From assembly GCA_963920525.1 (NCBI GenBank), contig OY986436.1:81437630-81501629 (forward strand): DNA of 64,000 nt. The letters are read 5' to 3'. A program made the position numbers and the translations under genes. The notes beneath the pieces were generated by a model that saw only the letters and a list, made by a program, of their open reading frames with translations, ran no database searches and was not told the DNA's origin. Positions 45,772 through 57,200 of this stretch are shown piece after piece (the stretch's first letter is position 1; every line of letters begins with the position of its first letter). This stretch comes from Dichetophora obliterata. Its lineage: Eukaryota; Arthropoda; Insecta; Diptera; Sciomyzidae.

Positions 45772-45960
45772 TACACGGTAAAAATTTTGGACTACTTTTT
45801 ACTCCAAACTTTGGTTTAAAGGCATTTTTAATCCAAAAAGTATTAGTTTTTAATCCCTACTTTAGTTTAATTTAGCTGGGTCTCGAGCCCACGTTTCTGA
45901 AAGGAACTTATTTGTATTCAAAATGAGAAAAAATAAGCGAAACCTTGTTAACAACTGAGT

Positions 45961-46014
45961 TGGACGAGTGGTAAAGGTGTTGGGCCAGCACATCAGAGGA
46001 CGTGTGTTCAAATC
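45961..46014 (+). other. tRNA-like block in family A element
   Basis: GGACGAGTGGTAAAGGTG resembles a Ser/Leu tRNA D-arm (A box), and GTGTTCAAATC resembles a B box, with the expected spacing between them. A matching block occurs inverted in copy 1 near 13980-14045. Not a functional tRNA: the acceptor stem is absent. Confidence 0.4.
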
Positions 46015-46031
46015 ATAAAATGGTCAGAGTA

Positions 46032-47250
46032 CACAGAGGGAAAAACCTATAGACTCACTACGTAAATTTATGTACTCATGACATAAATTTCTGCACACAT
46101 AAATTTGGTGATTTTCTTGTAGTGAGTACATGTTGAAATCTGTATTCACTACATAAATCTTTTGAACAGTGCTGCATATAGTCAATAAAGAATTTTGTAT
46201 ATTCATCACATAATTATGTGTCGTGAGTAAGCACATACACACTATACTCATCACAAAATAATTGTAAATAATTTTATGTAATGAGTACAGTTTCGATGCA
46301 TAGAGTACATAGATTATTGACCAATTACATAAATTTATTAATTACTGTATGTAGTGAGTACATAGATTATGGAACTATTACATAAATATTAAGTAAATGT
46401 TTGTAGTGAGTACATAGATTATAGTTCCATTTCATAAAACTATAAACAATTGTATGTAATGAGTACAGTGCCGATATACGTAGTACATAGATTATTGACC
46501 CATTACATAATATAAAAATTATTTGTATGTAATGAGTACAGTTTCGATTTACGTAGTACATACATTATTGACCCATTACATAGAATAATAAATAACTTTA
46601 TGTAATGAGTACAGCTCCGATGTACTTAGTACACAGATTATTGAACCATTACATAAAAAAAATAATTTCATGTAAAGAGTACAGTTTCTATGTACGTAGT
46701 ACATGAATTTTTAACCCATTACATAAAATAAGAAATATTTGTATGTAATGAGTACAGTTCTGATGTACGATGGCGAATTACAACAATCCTGAAAATCTTC
46801 AACTTGTTGTAAAAAAGTGGAAAGAAAAGTTAGGCGCAGGTGACCGCTGTTTTATGTACTGAATACATATCTCCTTTTAATCGCATAATCGAGACGTGTA
46901 CGGATTCAATACTTTATGTATTGAATACAAGTTTGACTTTAATAGCATAAACTAGGCGTGAACTTAGTCTATATTTTATGTATTAAGTTCATTTCTTGAA
47001 AAACATTACAAGAAATATTAATTTAGTACACTTTGCTTGTATATATAACAGTCTGCAATGTATTTAACACATAATTCGATATATTGAATACATTTTTCAT
47101 TCCTTTTCCTAAGTGAAGCAATTGAAATGTGACCAGTACGCGCTCATTTTAGTCAGTACATATAGCTCTCGTTGAGTTCCCATACAAGATACAGTACATA
47201 GATTTTACATAGATGTCTCTGTACTGACGGAATAACTTTTTCCCTTAGTG
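46032..47250. mobile_element. TA/CAC group element D, almost wholly satellite
   Basis: Ends CACAGAGGGAAAAACCTATA (46032) and, from the right, CACTAAGGGAAAAAGTTATT (47250), flanked by TA (46030-46031 and 47251-47252). The interior consists of two tandem arrays of palindrome-rich units built on TACATAA, TGTAATGAGTACA and GTACGTAGTACAT. It is inserted in the family A element at 45774-47372; removing it restores that element's 380-bp form. Confidence 0.93.
46275..46775. repeat. 73-bp tandem array inside element D
   Basis: About seven degenerate units. Each contains TGTAATGAGTACAGTTTCGA or a variant, then a GTACGTAGTACATAGATTAT-like block and CCCATTACATAA. Two central units are shorter (about 53 bp). 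A second, different array with units near 75 bp (TTTATGTATTGAATACA motif) follows at about 46850-47000. Confidence 0.9.
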
Positions 47251-47516
47251 TAATTTGTTATTTTAAGTTGAAAACTTTAATATTTTCCTTGGATTAAAAA
47301 TTTTTTTGTTTTGTTGATGTCCTATATGTAATCCAAAAAAGTTTAAAACTTAGCTCAAAATTCTTAACCGTGTATAAGTGTCCTGAAAACGTAATTTGTC
47401 TGTCATCAGAACCGAAATATGTAATAATAATTTAATTTTTTTTTTTAATTTTAAAACAGAAATAAAAAAATTCACAGTATAGCATGTACAAAGTACAGAA
47501 GTGAAACTTTTCAAAG

Positions 47517-48215
47517 ACACCTATGCTCTATCTGCCACTCTTCTGGGGGTTCCTATATAAATTTTAGTCTAATACTACCAAAACAAGCCGAAATAAGGCA
47601 TTTTTATGAATTTGTGGGCGGTAAAAGAGGTGCGGCAACACTTTTTTCCTTAAACCATTTCGTACTCGAAACAAATCGACTGTCAAAATTTTAACTGAAC
47701 TCAGGTTACACCTGGCGCACTTTGCTTTACTCCACTCTTATCCTTTGAAAAGTGGATGTAACTATAAGGTGACCACGCTCATTTTTAGTAGCGTCCGAAA
47801 ATAAGCATATGAACTAAATTACCAAATTTTAGTCTAATACGATCAAAACCGTCCGAAATATAGAATTTTTATTGATTTGTGGGCGGTTAAATGGGTGTGG
47901 CAAACAATTTTCCTAAACTATCTCGTACTCGAAACAAATGTACTTCCAAAATTTCAGCGAAATCATCCCAATAGTCAATTTTAATGATTTATCAAAAAGT
48001 GGGTGTGGATATAAAGTGACCACGCCCATTTTTAGTACAGTTCCCGAAAGTTACCATACAAACTAAATTACCAAATTTAGTCTAATACGATCAAAACCTT
48101 CCGTAATATAGCATTTTTATTGATTTGTGGGGGGTAAAAGGGGGTGTTGTAAAAAAGGTTCCTAAACTATATCGTACAAACCTACACTCTATCTGCCACC
48201 CTTCTAGGGAATCCA
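47517..48215. repeat. Three-copy tandem repeat of about 250 bp
   Basis: Units at about 47567, 47826 and 48075 share TTTAGTCTAATACGATCAAA, then GCATTTTTATTGATTTGTGG, a GGCGGTAAAAGGGTG-like block and CTCGTACTCGAAACAAA. Both ends carry CTATCTGCCACTCTTCTGGG or a variant, a sequence also found in the fold-back element at 15185-17659. Probably a non-autonomous repeat family. Confidence 0.85.
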
Positions 48216-48580
48216 ATACAAATATCCCAAAAAATAAAAAAAAAAATAAAATAAAAATATCATTGCTCATCTACACAAAAACGTTACGAGACTCGAACAA
48301 TTTTACTCTCAATATCAAATTGCCGCCTTCTAAAACGCTACTCAAAATATAAAAAAGTCTATACAATCAGGAAGATATTGGTTGTTGATGACTACAAGAG
48401 CTGTCAATACAGGGATCCAGTTTTGATTTATTTATAAATTTAAGTTTTTGTTTTTTATAGTTAGTAAAAAGAGAATAAGTTCCCGTATTTCTTATATATT
48501 TAAATGCGATATGATTATCGCCATATTAAGGATGCAATATTCAGACTATAGTGTCTGATTATTTTCAAAGAACCAATTTG
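48216..48580. other. Unassigned interval
   Basis: AT-rich, with an A-rich tract at 48220-48255. Nothing was recognised. Confidence 0.45.
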
Positions 48581-49446
48581 TAGGGGACAGTGAGGAGTTT
48601 GGAAGTATAAGGAGTTGCGATGCATGGCCATAGATGCTGCTTAGCAGTGATTTTGATTGCTCTTTCTTACTGTCAACATTTGTTCACCTAATATCTCAGT
48701 TTTGTTCTAGCACAAGCCCTGATAGCACACTTTTTTCGTATCTTTCCAGACAACGTGTTCAAGATTTTGTTCGAAAAGTTTTTAAGCATTCGTGTTCGGC
48801 GCCAATCGAAAAGGTGAGTACACACAAAATAATCAGAATTGATTATGATTTCGACGTTTAAAAGGATATATGCAAAACATTCAATGTGTCCCTGACGCGG
48901 TGGCAATTTTAAATTAGTACCGAATGGGGAAAAATGTGGGGAGATTTGAAGCACGGCAAATATGACATGAAATCATATTTTACATGCGTATTACGCCTTA
49001 TTTGTAAAAAATGAGAATGTTTAGTGTAATTCCAATTATTTTTTTCTATACATTTTGTTATTTTTCTGTGTTTTCCCTTACGAAAAATATAGTTTTGAAC
49101 TCGAGGAGTTGACAAATACCAAATATATAAGATATTATGAAATCTATTAGGAAACTTTAAAATTTATAAGAAAACAATGAGAAAACCGCAACCGAGCAGT
49201 CAATTGCAATGTAATTGCCAAAAAATGCAATTTTTTGCGATTTTTGGTCGTGCTTCACAACTCCTCACGATTTTTGAAAACTTCAAAAACCAGTTTTTGG
49301 GCCAACAGGCAAAAATTGTCGATGATTTTCGACTTTATGGAAATTCTTCAACCAGGAAGTGTATTTTAAGATGCTCTAGAGATTCGATTCGAAAAAATGT
49401 AAAATAAAAATATTTTTGTGGCAGTTTTGGCCCCCACTCTCCCCTA
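48581..49446. mobile_element. TIR element of unknown family (866 bp)
   Basis: Terminal inverted repeats TAGGGGACAGTGAGGAGTTT (48581) and, from the right, TAGGGGAGAGTGGGGGCCAA (49446); the TA at each end may be the target site. Further partial repeats (GAAGCACG with GGGAG/GGAGTT) occur inside near 48935 and 49250. A weak plus-strand frame of 75 residues (48634-48861) is not recognisable. Confidence 0.6.
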
Positions 49447-49597
49447 TTTTTTTTTTTTTTTGGTTTTAATCATATTTCTGTTCTAGCTAAAGTAAGTAGG
49501 TATAGGAGCACACAAGTAAAAGAGTATCATTCTATCTGTTGACTTAAAGATGTAGTCTGGTGCTTCGGCCAAACTTTTAAGGTAAAATATTTAAATA

Positions 49598-50891
49598 AAG
49601 CGTGTTTTTTTTATAGTAATACAAGTTTAAATCATAATAAAAAATAGTAATCTATTTTTAATATCAATGAGACGGGCTTTATTGGATAGAAAATTTTATG
49701 ACATTAATGTTTAAATATGATTTCGGCCATGCGGCCGCCACGGCTGGCGCGTACAAGGCGCAATCTGGAACACCAATTTTCACAAACTTTTCGCAGCATT
49801 TGCGGCCGTATCCCGCCAATAACTCTTCGAATGTTGATTTCTAGGTGTTCAATTGTTTGTGGCTTATCGACGTAGACAAGTGACTTTACAACCACAAAGA
49901 AAATAATCCAATGGGGTTAAATCACACGATCGTGGGGGCCATAAATTGGGCCATTTCGTGAAATTATTTTTTCGTCAAACGTTTCCTTGAGTAAATCAAA
50001 TGTAGCGCCCGCTGTGTGGCATGTGGCTCCGTCCTGTTGGAACCACATATCAGCAAGATTAATGCCAGCTAATTGAGGTACGAAAAAACTTCGAATCATG
50101 TTCCTATACCGTTCACCATTGACAGTAACATTCTGACCATCATCGTTTTTGAAGACATATGGGCCAATGACTCCGCCAGCCCATAAAGCGCACCAAACAG
50201 TAATTTTCTGTGGATGTAATGGAATTTCGACAAAAGCTTGTGGATTCTCCTCATTCCAAATACGACAATTCTGTTTATTTACGTACCCATTCAACCAAAA
50301 ATGGGCTTCATCGGAAAATAAAATTTTCCATGGAAATTCAAAATCAATATCAATTTGTGCTTCAGCCCATTTGCCGAATTGGCGGCGCATACGATGGTCG
50401 TTTGGCTTTAATTCCTGCACAAGGTAAATCTTGAAAGGTTTTAATGTAAGATCTTTTCGTAAAATCTTCCATAAAGTGGAAGCACACAACCCCAGTTGCT
50501 GAGAACGGCGACGAATTGATTGATTAGGATCATCTTCAATGCTTTCCTGTACAGCGGCTACAGATTCTTCGGTGCGCACTGTTCGGCGTCTCACGGGATG
50601 CACTTTATCAGTAACAGTAAATTTGGTCCGAAAACGATCTATTGTTCTTCGAATTAGCAGCTCTAAAGGGCGATTATGTACGCCATAAAATGGACGAAGT
50701 GCACTATAAGTTTGACGAACAGAACCATTATTTTGATTAAAAATTTCCAAAATTTGCACGCCTTGCTCTGGTGTAAGTCGATCCATAATGAAATCAAAGC
50801 AAACAAAAAGAAACTATCAGCTGTTAAATGGGTGGTCAAATAAAGCAGTGATGCCAACTCAAAGTTGTATCACTCTATAAAAAACACCCTT
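49598..50891 (-). mobile_element. rosa-like (DD41D) element, nearly complete
   Basis: Inverted repeats AAGCGTGTTTTTTTTATAGT (49598) and AAGGGTGTTTTTTATAGAGT read from 50891, both continuing to ATACAA, are flanked by TA (49596-49597 and 50892-50893). Total 1,294 bp. It carries an almost intact transposase on the minus strand. Its termini differ from the copy at 36123-37048, so two rosa-like families coexist here. Confidence 0.93.
49704..50786 (-). pseudogene. rosa-like DD41D transposase with late frameshifts
   Basis: The first 289 residues (49917-50786) are open. An N-terminal helix-turn-helix pair runs from MDRLTPEQGVQILEIFN to about residue 125. The catalytic core has KILFSDEAHFWLNGYVNKQN (D159) and MWFQQDGATCHTAG (D252). 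A frameshift after RNGP removes the third Asp from the frame; the shifted frame still spells WPPRSCDLTPLDYF. A second shift precedes KSLVYVDKPQTIEHLEINIR (49704-49895). The second-to-third Asp spacing is 40-41 residues. Only two small indels separate it from an open frame, so the insertion is young but inactive. Confidence 0.93.
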
Positions 50892-52056
50892 TATTTTCAT
50901 AAAAAAATAACCAAATGGCGGACTCATATAAATAAATTTTAAAAAATCACTTCTTCTTAAATCGGGGCACAAAAAAAGAAAAAAAAATTATTTAAAATAA
51001 ACATTTCTACTACCTGGGAGAGCTATGTGTTGAACCACGAACTAAAATTTCAGACCAATAGGCTCAATAGAATTTTTTTCAATACCCGGGCCGATCAAAA
51101 AAAACGTTGTTTCGACGCAAACAGCACGCAATTATGAGACGCTTTCGGCTCGGTAATATTTTGGATTTTGGTCTAAAATTTTTACAGTATACTACCAATA
51201 TATTGTCTTTTCGAAACCCATTAGAAAATGTTGATTTTTCTGAAACTCGAACATCAGACAAAATCCATATTTATAACTAATGGTCCCATCTTTCCTGTTT
51301 TTAGCAGGAGACTCCAGTTTTTCGAACCAAAACCTGTGACCTGTTTTTGCTCTCTAAAAACCTGTCTTTGACCAGAGATATTTTTAACGGATCAAATTTA
51401 AAATTTTCAAACCGAGAAAGCAAGAAATGTTCGTTGGCAACTCCGGTGAATGAGCAAACGGAGCAAAAATTACAGACATTACATTATACACACTACTTTC
51501 TTTCTCTCCTTTTGATGCTTGTCTCAACTGAGTAGGAAAATTTTTAGTGCGTGTAAGGAGCTTAAAAGATTCGTATTTATTTGTTAACTGATCAAGCTTT
51601 CAGTGCGTGTGAAGAGTTTGTAAGGTTTTTTTTTTCATTTGAAATATGCTTTGTTGCCTTTTTTCGTATCTAAATATATCAAAAAATGAAATAATTTCTA
51701 TAATTAAGTATCTATTCTAAAAATAAGTATCTCTCGTCAAATTTAATTTAATCCCAACGTTCCAACGTTCTTTAAAACACTCACGAATTGTTGTTGTAAG
51801 CCGAGTTGTTGTTGTTGGTTTCTTTTATAACTAAATATATAAAAAAATTAAAGATTTTATATACCTCGCCAAATTTCATGGAATTCCAGCGTTCCAACGT
51901 TGTTTGACCAACTATTTGGCGAAAAATTGATAATGTGAACCCTGCTTTTCTTTACTGGACGCTCTCTTTTATTATGTTGCTTTTTTTCTCCATAATACAA
52001 TTGCAAGGTAGGCTTAGATTAGAGAGAAGTCTAACAAAAGTTGAGCGAGCTAGATG
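50892..52056. other. Unassigned interval with short direct repeats
   Basis: The phrase CCAGCGTTCCAACGTTGTTT and its variant CCCAACGTTCCAACGTTCTT occur near 51890 and 51752, with AGTGCGTGT twice near 51548 and 51604. No open frame was recognised. Confidence 0.4.
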
Positions 52057-53121
52057 CAGCGTTGTCATATTCACTGTTTTAACTGTAAATTACAGTTTTT
52101 TGAACAGGCATACAGTTTTTTTTAAATGACTCGTAGTTCATATTACAGTTTTTTTTTTAAATTTCAATTTTTTTAATAAACACTTAATTTAATTTAAATT
52201 TGAAAAGGCATTTTTAAAAGATGTGGAAATTCTTTCTCCAACTAAAGTTTTATATACTTATCAACCATCTATATCTCAAATGAGTCGATATTTGACAAAT
52301 GTTGTAAGCATTGTTTAATAGCAAGAAGTTTATGATGAATGGCTAGAATTACGTCAAATTAATTTTAGCGATTTATGTTTAAATCCTGACAGTAATACCT
52401 ATTGAAGTTTTTGGGAATCTATTTTAAAAATAAAAAAGCTTTGGCAGTGAAACATTTTCTTTTTTTAGAAAAATGGTATCTGCTACTCTATGCATTCCAA
52501 TAGCCACAGCAAATGTAGAAAGGAATATTTTCCATAATTAATTAATTAATAAAACAAAACTGAGAAATAAAGCAAAAATTCCCGCACTTTGTGGTATTCT
52601 AAGAACAAAAGATCTCTTAAAAAAGAATGCAGCAAATTGTATTTTATTTAATAAATCAAACCAAACGTACAAAAAAATTGACAAGTCAATTTACGAAAAT
52701 TTATGAAATCAAATTTAAAAAAAAATTAAAATGTGATCTATTCAAAAGCATGGTGTAATTATAATAAGGTGTTCATTCGCAATATCAGAAAAAAAGCCTG
52801 CCTTATTTTTGCATTTCATTTAAAATTTTTTATGTGAAACCCTTTCAATTGTCAAAATAAGGCAGCAACAGAAAAATACTGAAAAATGTCATGGGATGGC
52901 AACTTCAAAAGTACAAATGCTATTAAAAATTTTTTTAAACTGCTTATGTTATTGCATATATTTGTGTTAATGAATTGTTTTTTATTATTATCATTTTAAT
53001 AAATAAAAAAATACCAATAAAATTTAACTTGCTTTTTTTTAGGGTTACAGTTTTTTGGTCGAAAATACAGTTTTTTATTTTGGAATTAACAGTTTTAAAA
53101 AGAAAAAGTCTGGCAACGTTG
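52057..53121 (+). mobile_element. hAT element, 1,065 bp, with 8-bp duplication
   Basis: Ends CAGCGTTGTCA (52057) and, from the right, CAACGTTGCCA (53121) are flanked by GCTAGATG (52049-52056) and CCTAGATG (53122-53129), an 8-bp duplication with one change. Subterminal TACAGTTTTTT repeats occur at both ends. A C-terminal transposase fragment near 52480-52620 reads IPIATANVERNIF, then NKTKLRNKAKIPALCGILRT. It is an internally deleted copy. Confidence 0.9.
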
Positions 53122-53223
53122 CCTAGATGTCAAAGCCAACACTATGAAGTGTAGTTTTTATGTTTGTTGTTGTAGCGAAAGGCTTTAACGAACAAAGAAC
53201 AAAATATTCAAACATTTGCCGAA

Positions 53224-54214
53224 TCTATATATGTATATAAAACTGAATGTACGTTTGTTGGTTTGTTTGTTTGTGTGTCCTGAATACATTTCTACACCGT
53301 TCATCCGATCGCGATGGAACTTTCTAAATTGGTTGTACGCACTCTTGCGCAGGTTTTAGTCGTAGTACGGACAGCGTTGCTCAAGGGGGCGTGGCACCTC
53401 CCATAGAACCCAAATTTGAGATATCGAACAGCTTTTGAGTTACAGTTCGCACAGCCTCGAAATTCAGTATTCGACTACAATTTACACGTGCTGTTTTACT
53501 GATAAAATTTTATGGGCGTTGGACAAGGGGGCGCGGCCCTCCCATAAAACCCAAATTTGAGATTTTGAATAGCTTTTGCGTTATAATTCGCACAGCCCCG
53601 AAATTCAGTATTCGACTACAATTTACACGTACTGTTTTACTGATAGAATTTTATGGGCGTTGGACAGGGCGTGGCTACTCCCATAAAACCCAAATTTGAG
53701 ATTTCAAATAGCTTTGGAGTTATAGACCGTACAGCCTCGGAATTCGGTATTCGAGCACAATTTACTCATGTCGTTTTACTAATAACATTTTGTGGGCGTA
53801 TTGCAAGGGGGCGTGGCAACATCTCATAATTTTCGATATCGAATAGCTTTTGAGTTATAGTTCGCACAGCCATGGAATTTGGTATTCTACCACAATTTAC
53901 ACACGCCGTTCAGGGGGCATGACACCTCCCATACAACCCAAATTTGCGATTTCGAGTAGATTTGGAATTAAAGGCCGCACAGCCTAGGAATTCATTATTC
54001 GACCACGATTTGCACATGCAGTTTGACTGATAAAATTTTATGGACGTTAAAGAAAGGGGCGTGGCACCTCCCAAATTTTGCGATATCGAATTGCTTTGGA
54101 GGTATAGTTCGGAATTCAGTATTCGAACTTAATTTACACATGCAGGTTCACTGATAACATTTTATGGACATTTGGCAACGGTGGCGTGGCAGAAACGCGC
54201 CGGGTTTCAGCTAG
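53224..54214 (+). mobile_element. Non-autonomous Helitron with internal tandem repeats
   Basis: It starts TCTATATATGTATATAAAAC after A and ends CGGGTTTCAGCTAG before T, the TC...CTAG termini and A|T target of Helitrons. A small hairpin (GCGT...ACGC) lies just before the 3' end. The body has five to six degenerate copies, about 150 bp each, of a block containing AAATTTGAGAT, TCGAATAGCTTTTGAGTTAT, GCACAGCC, GAATTCAGTATTCGA, TTTACACGTGC and GGGCGTGGC. A related 3' fragment lies at 58898-59334. Confidence 0.9.
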
Positions 54215-57200
54215 TATTTGTAATAAATCTTCTTTTTCTTTTGTTTAAATGAAATGAATAATGTTGTTTTATTATTATTGTGTAGATACATAAGTTATGG
54301 ACATCATATTTTTTGTAATTTTGTAATTTATTAAGAAATAATGTTCACATATAAGACAGAGTCCTTTAAATGCAGTAAGAATAACGTAATAACAACAATT
54401 TATAAACAACTGATAAATATATATAGTTTAAAACAAATACTTAAGGTTTTAATTAAAATTAATAAATTAATTTTAAAATTAATTAATAATTTAATATATT
54501 ATTATCAACAAGAAGATAAGCAACTGAATGTATATATTAAAATTTGCTTTATTTGAAATAATGTGTGGCTCTGGAAGGTTTTTAAAATCTTTATGTGGCT
54601 CTTAATAGCCTCACTCGTGCCCACCCTTGATAAATGCTCTCTTGAATGCCATTTATAAAAACTTTTTACATTTCATGGGTGGAGTTCATTAAGTAAAAAT
54701 AGGAAGCGGCTATAGTTCTGCAATGCAATGTAGAGCTGAAACAAAGTGTTTCTATATAGCGTCTTTTACTTTCGCATTGTAGTGTATTTGTTAATTAATA
54801 ATGATAAGTTCAGGGCGTTATTCCTCCCTCCACTTGAGTTTTCTCAAATTTTATATTTCTCGTATTGGTATTATATTCCATTTACACTCATAATTTTTTT
54901 TTAATAGGCGAACACGGGCCCATAATAATAGCCGCAGGGCTATTAGTTATTTTAAAAAACAAGCAAAGGGGCGGGGGGTAGGCGATGACATTCCGAAGGC
55001 GATTGAAAAAATAGTATTGCTAAAGACCTTCGTGACTGAGAGCTCGTGCGTACTCACGAGGAAAATTTTTTATATTTAATAACAAAAACCTTTTTTGAGT
55101 TCTTAAATTGACTTACTCAAAGCAAAAATTGTTTTTCATTTGTTTCTATACCTCTCACTACTGTAAAAGAACAAGATAAATCAAGATAAAATCGTTTGGT
55201 TTTTTGGTTAGACTGTCAATTCAATGTTTTATATTCTTGCACCTAAATGATTAGCTAAGATTTCAAGTTATAAAAAAAAATATCCACAAAATGTTTTAAA
55301 TTAATTGAAGAATATAAATTCATTAACTTTTTAAGTACTTATATCACATTTCAGTACATAAGAAAATCTTTAAATACCCAACATTACCTGGATGACTGTA
55401 AGAGAGATTCATAAAGCCAATTGAAAATATGGATTGTTTATTGTCTGGTTGTGGTTTTTCTGCCAAATCTTTCTAAAGCAAATTAAAATCTTTTCGTTTT
55501 TGTTTTGGTATAAATTAAACATAATTTGAAGATGCAATACGTGAAAGATGTCAAGAGATCCTGCCACTAACTGCTCCTTAGATGACTGCAGCAACAAAAC
55601 CACCACCACCAACAACAATAAGAGCAATAACAATTGTAATCCTCTTAAACGCTGCAACATAAAGCAGATAACAATCTTTTCAATTGCCACCGAGCGTCGA
55701 ATAATTATTTTACCTACTGATCAGTGTCGGTTTAATACATTGTGCGGCTCTGAGGCCGAAAATATTAAGAGGACTTTTTCCAATGAATGCTTATTAATTT
55801 TATGATGCAGATGTAAACGACTTTTTCATGGTTGAAAAAATAAAAAATGTCGGCGCTACAGTTGCTCGAACTTGACTCCTTAAATTTATGCCGGCGAACG
55901 CACATCTTCTAATAATGGACTAAAATTAGTAAAACCATTTTATTTTTATTAAAATTTTTCTTTTCATTTCAATACAAAATACAAATTTGAGGAAATTCCA
56001 TTTAAATAATATCGTAAAAAACAATTATAAATGATTTAAATGCATTAAGTTTATTTGAAAGCCAGTAAATTCTAAAATATGAGTACAAAATTGCAAGTCG
56101 ATCATTTTATAAGTTATTGAGCTACATGCTTCGGCGTGAAGTAAGGAATGTTATGAAAAAACCCCGTTTAAGCTTTTCTTTACATTTGCAGTATCTCTGG
56201 TGCACATTAGTTTGGTTACTACTTTGGGACCGTAAGGATTTCATTTGGGCTAATAACTTTGACGATAGTCATTGTCAGATAGTCAATGAAAGTTTTCATG
56301 CAATAAATAAAAATACAAATTACTTAATTTTACATGGAATTTTCCATCTTAAATAATTTATCGATTAAACGAAATCATAGATAAATTATTAAGTGTAGAA
56401 AAGTTCTCAGGCAACTTTTTTTCACTATAAATAAATGTTATATCCTAATTTCGATTTAAATTTTGCTTTTGCTCTCGGTTTAAGGAAAAACTTCCGAAAT
56501 TAGGAGACCTATAAAATCGCTTGGTCCTGACGCAATTGCATCAAAGTTTTTGCGATAATCCGGCACTGCTATTGAGTAAATATTATTCGACCGTTAAAAG
56601 GAAAAGTCTCTCGAGCTAGTGCGCTTGTGTATGTTTAAATATAGCTCCCGGGCGTATAAGCAGATGATTATCGAAAACGCACTCGAACAAAGGGGCGCTT
56701 GGAGAGACCGGTAAGAGTGGGGTTGAGTAAGGTACAAGTGAAGGCTATATCTAATGCGTACAAATTTATGACTCTGTCAGAGGGGCGGTTTGTTGTCGTT
56801 GCTGTTGTTGTTGTTAGTATGTTTATCAAACCTACACTCAAGGATGGCAGGGTGCTTTGGCTGCTGCGTGGTTTTTGTTTACTTTTACAGATCAACGTGC
56901 GTCGAACTCGGTAGTTGGTATCCGATTCAAGCTTCATCACATCATTACGAGGGTTTTGTACAAGTTTACCAGACAAATTCAATGTTTAATGTTTGAATTT
57001 TTATGCTCGACAAGTAGATGATACCTTATGTTGTTGCTTTAGAGACGGGGTTGGTATGATGAGGGCTAGTGAGCGAGTAATAATCATTTAACATGTCTTG
57101 GTCCTGGCAGCAGCAAGTGCAAAAAGTGGGCAATCCATGGTGTAGTTAGTACCTTTTGCGGGGGTTGAAATTGATTTGTTTCTACGTTAAGCAGCAGACG

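Larger units (their letters stand above)
45774..47372. mobile_element. TA/CAC group, family A, copy 2, split by another element
   Basis: Ends CACGGTAAAAATTTTGGACT (45774) and, from the right, CACGGTTAAGAATTTTGAGC (47372), with TA on both sides. Without the nested element (46032-47250) it is about 380 bp, like copy 1 at 13808-14238. A tRNA-like block (GGACGAGTGGTAAAGGTGTT, then GTGTTCAAATC) lies at 45961-46014. No coding capacity. Confidence 0.88.

Noticed and set aside
45961..46014. Functional tRNA gene
   Set aside because: A- and B-box-like blocks are present but no acceptor stem pairs, and the copy at 13808 is equally degraded.
46275..46775. Regular repeats considered as a CRISPR array
   Set aside because: Units are degenerate and contiguous with no unique spacers, lie between transposon ends, and the genome is an insect's.
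54960..54985. GGGGCGGGGGG run as promoter-like Sp1 sequence
   Set aside because: An isolated G run in AT-rich DNA without other promoter features or a downstream transcript.
55548..55805. Plus-strand 85-residue frame with an Asn/Thr run
   Set aside because: The run reflects AAC/ACA triplets; the rest is not recognisable and there is no supporting start or splice site. Kept only as part of a possible single-copy region.
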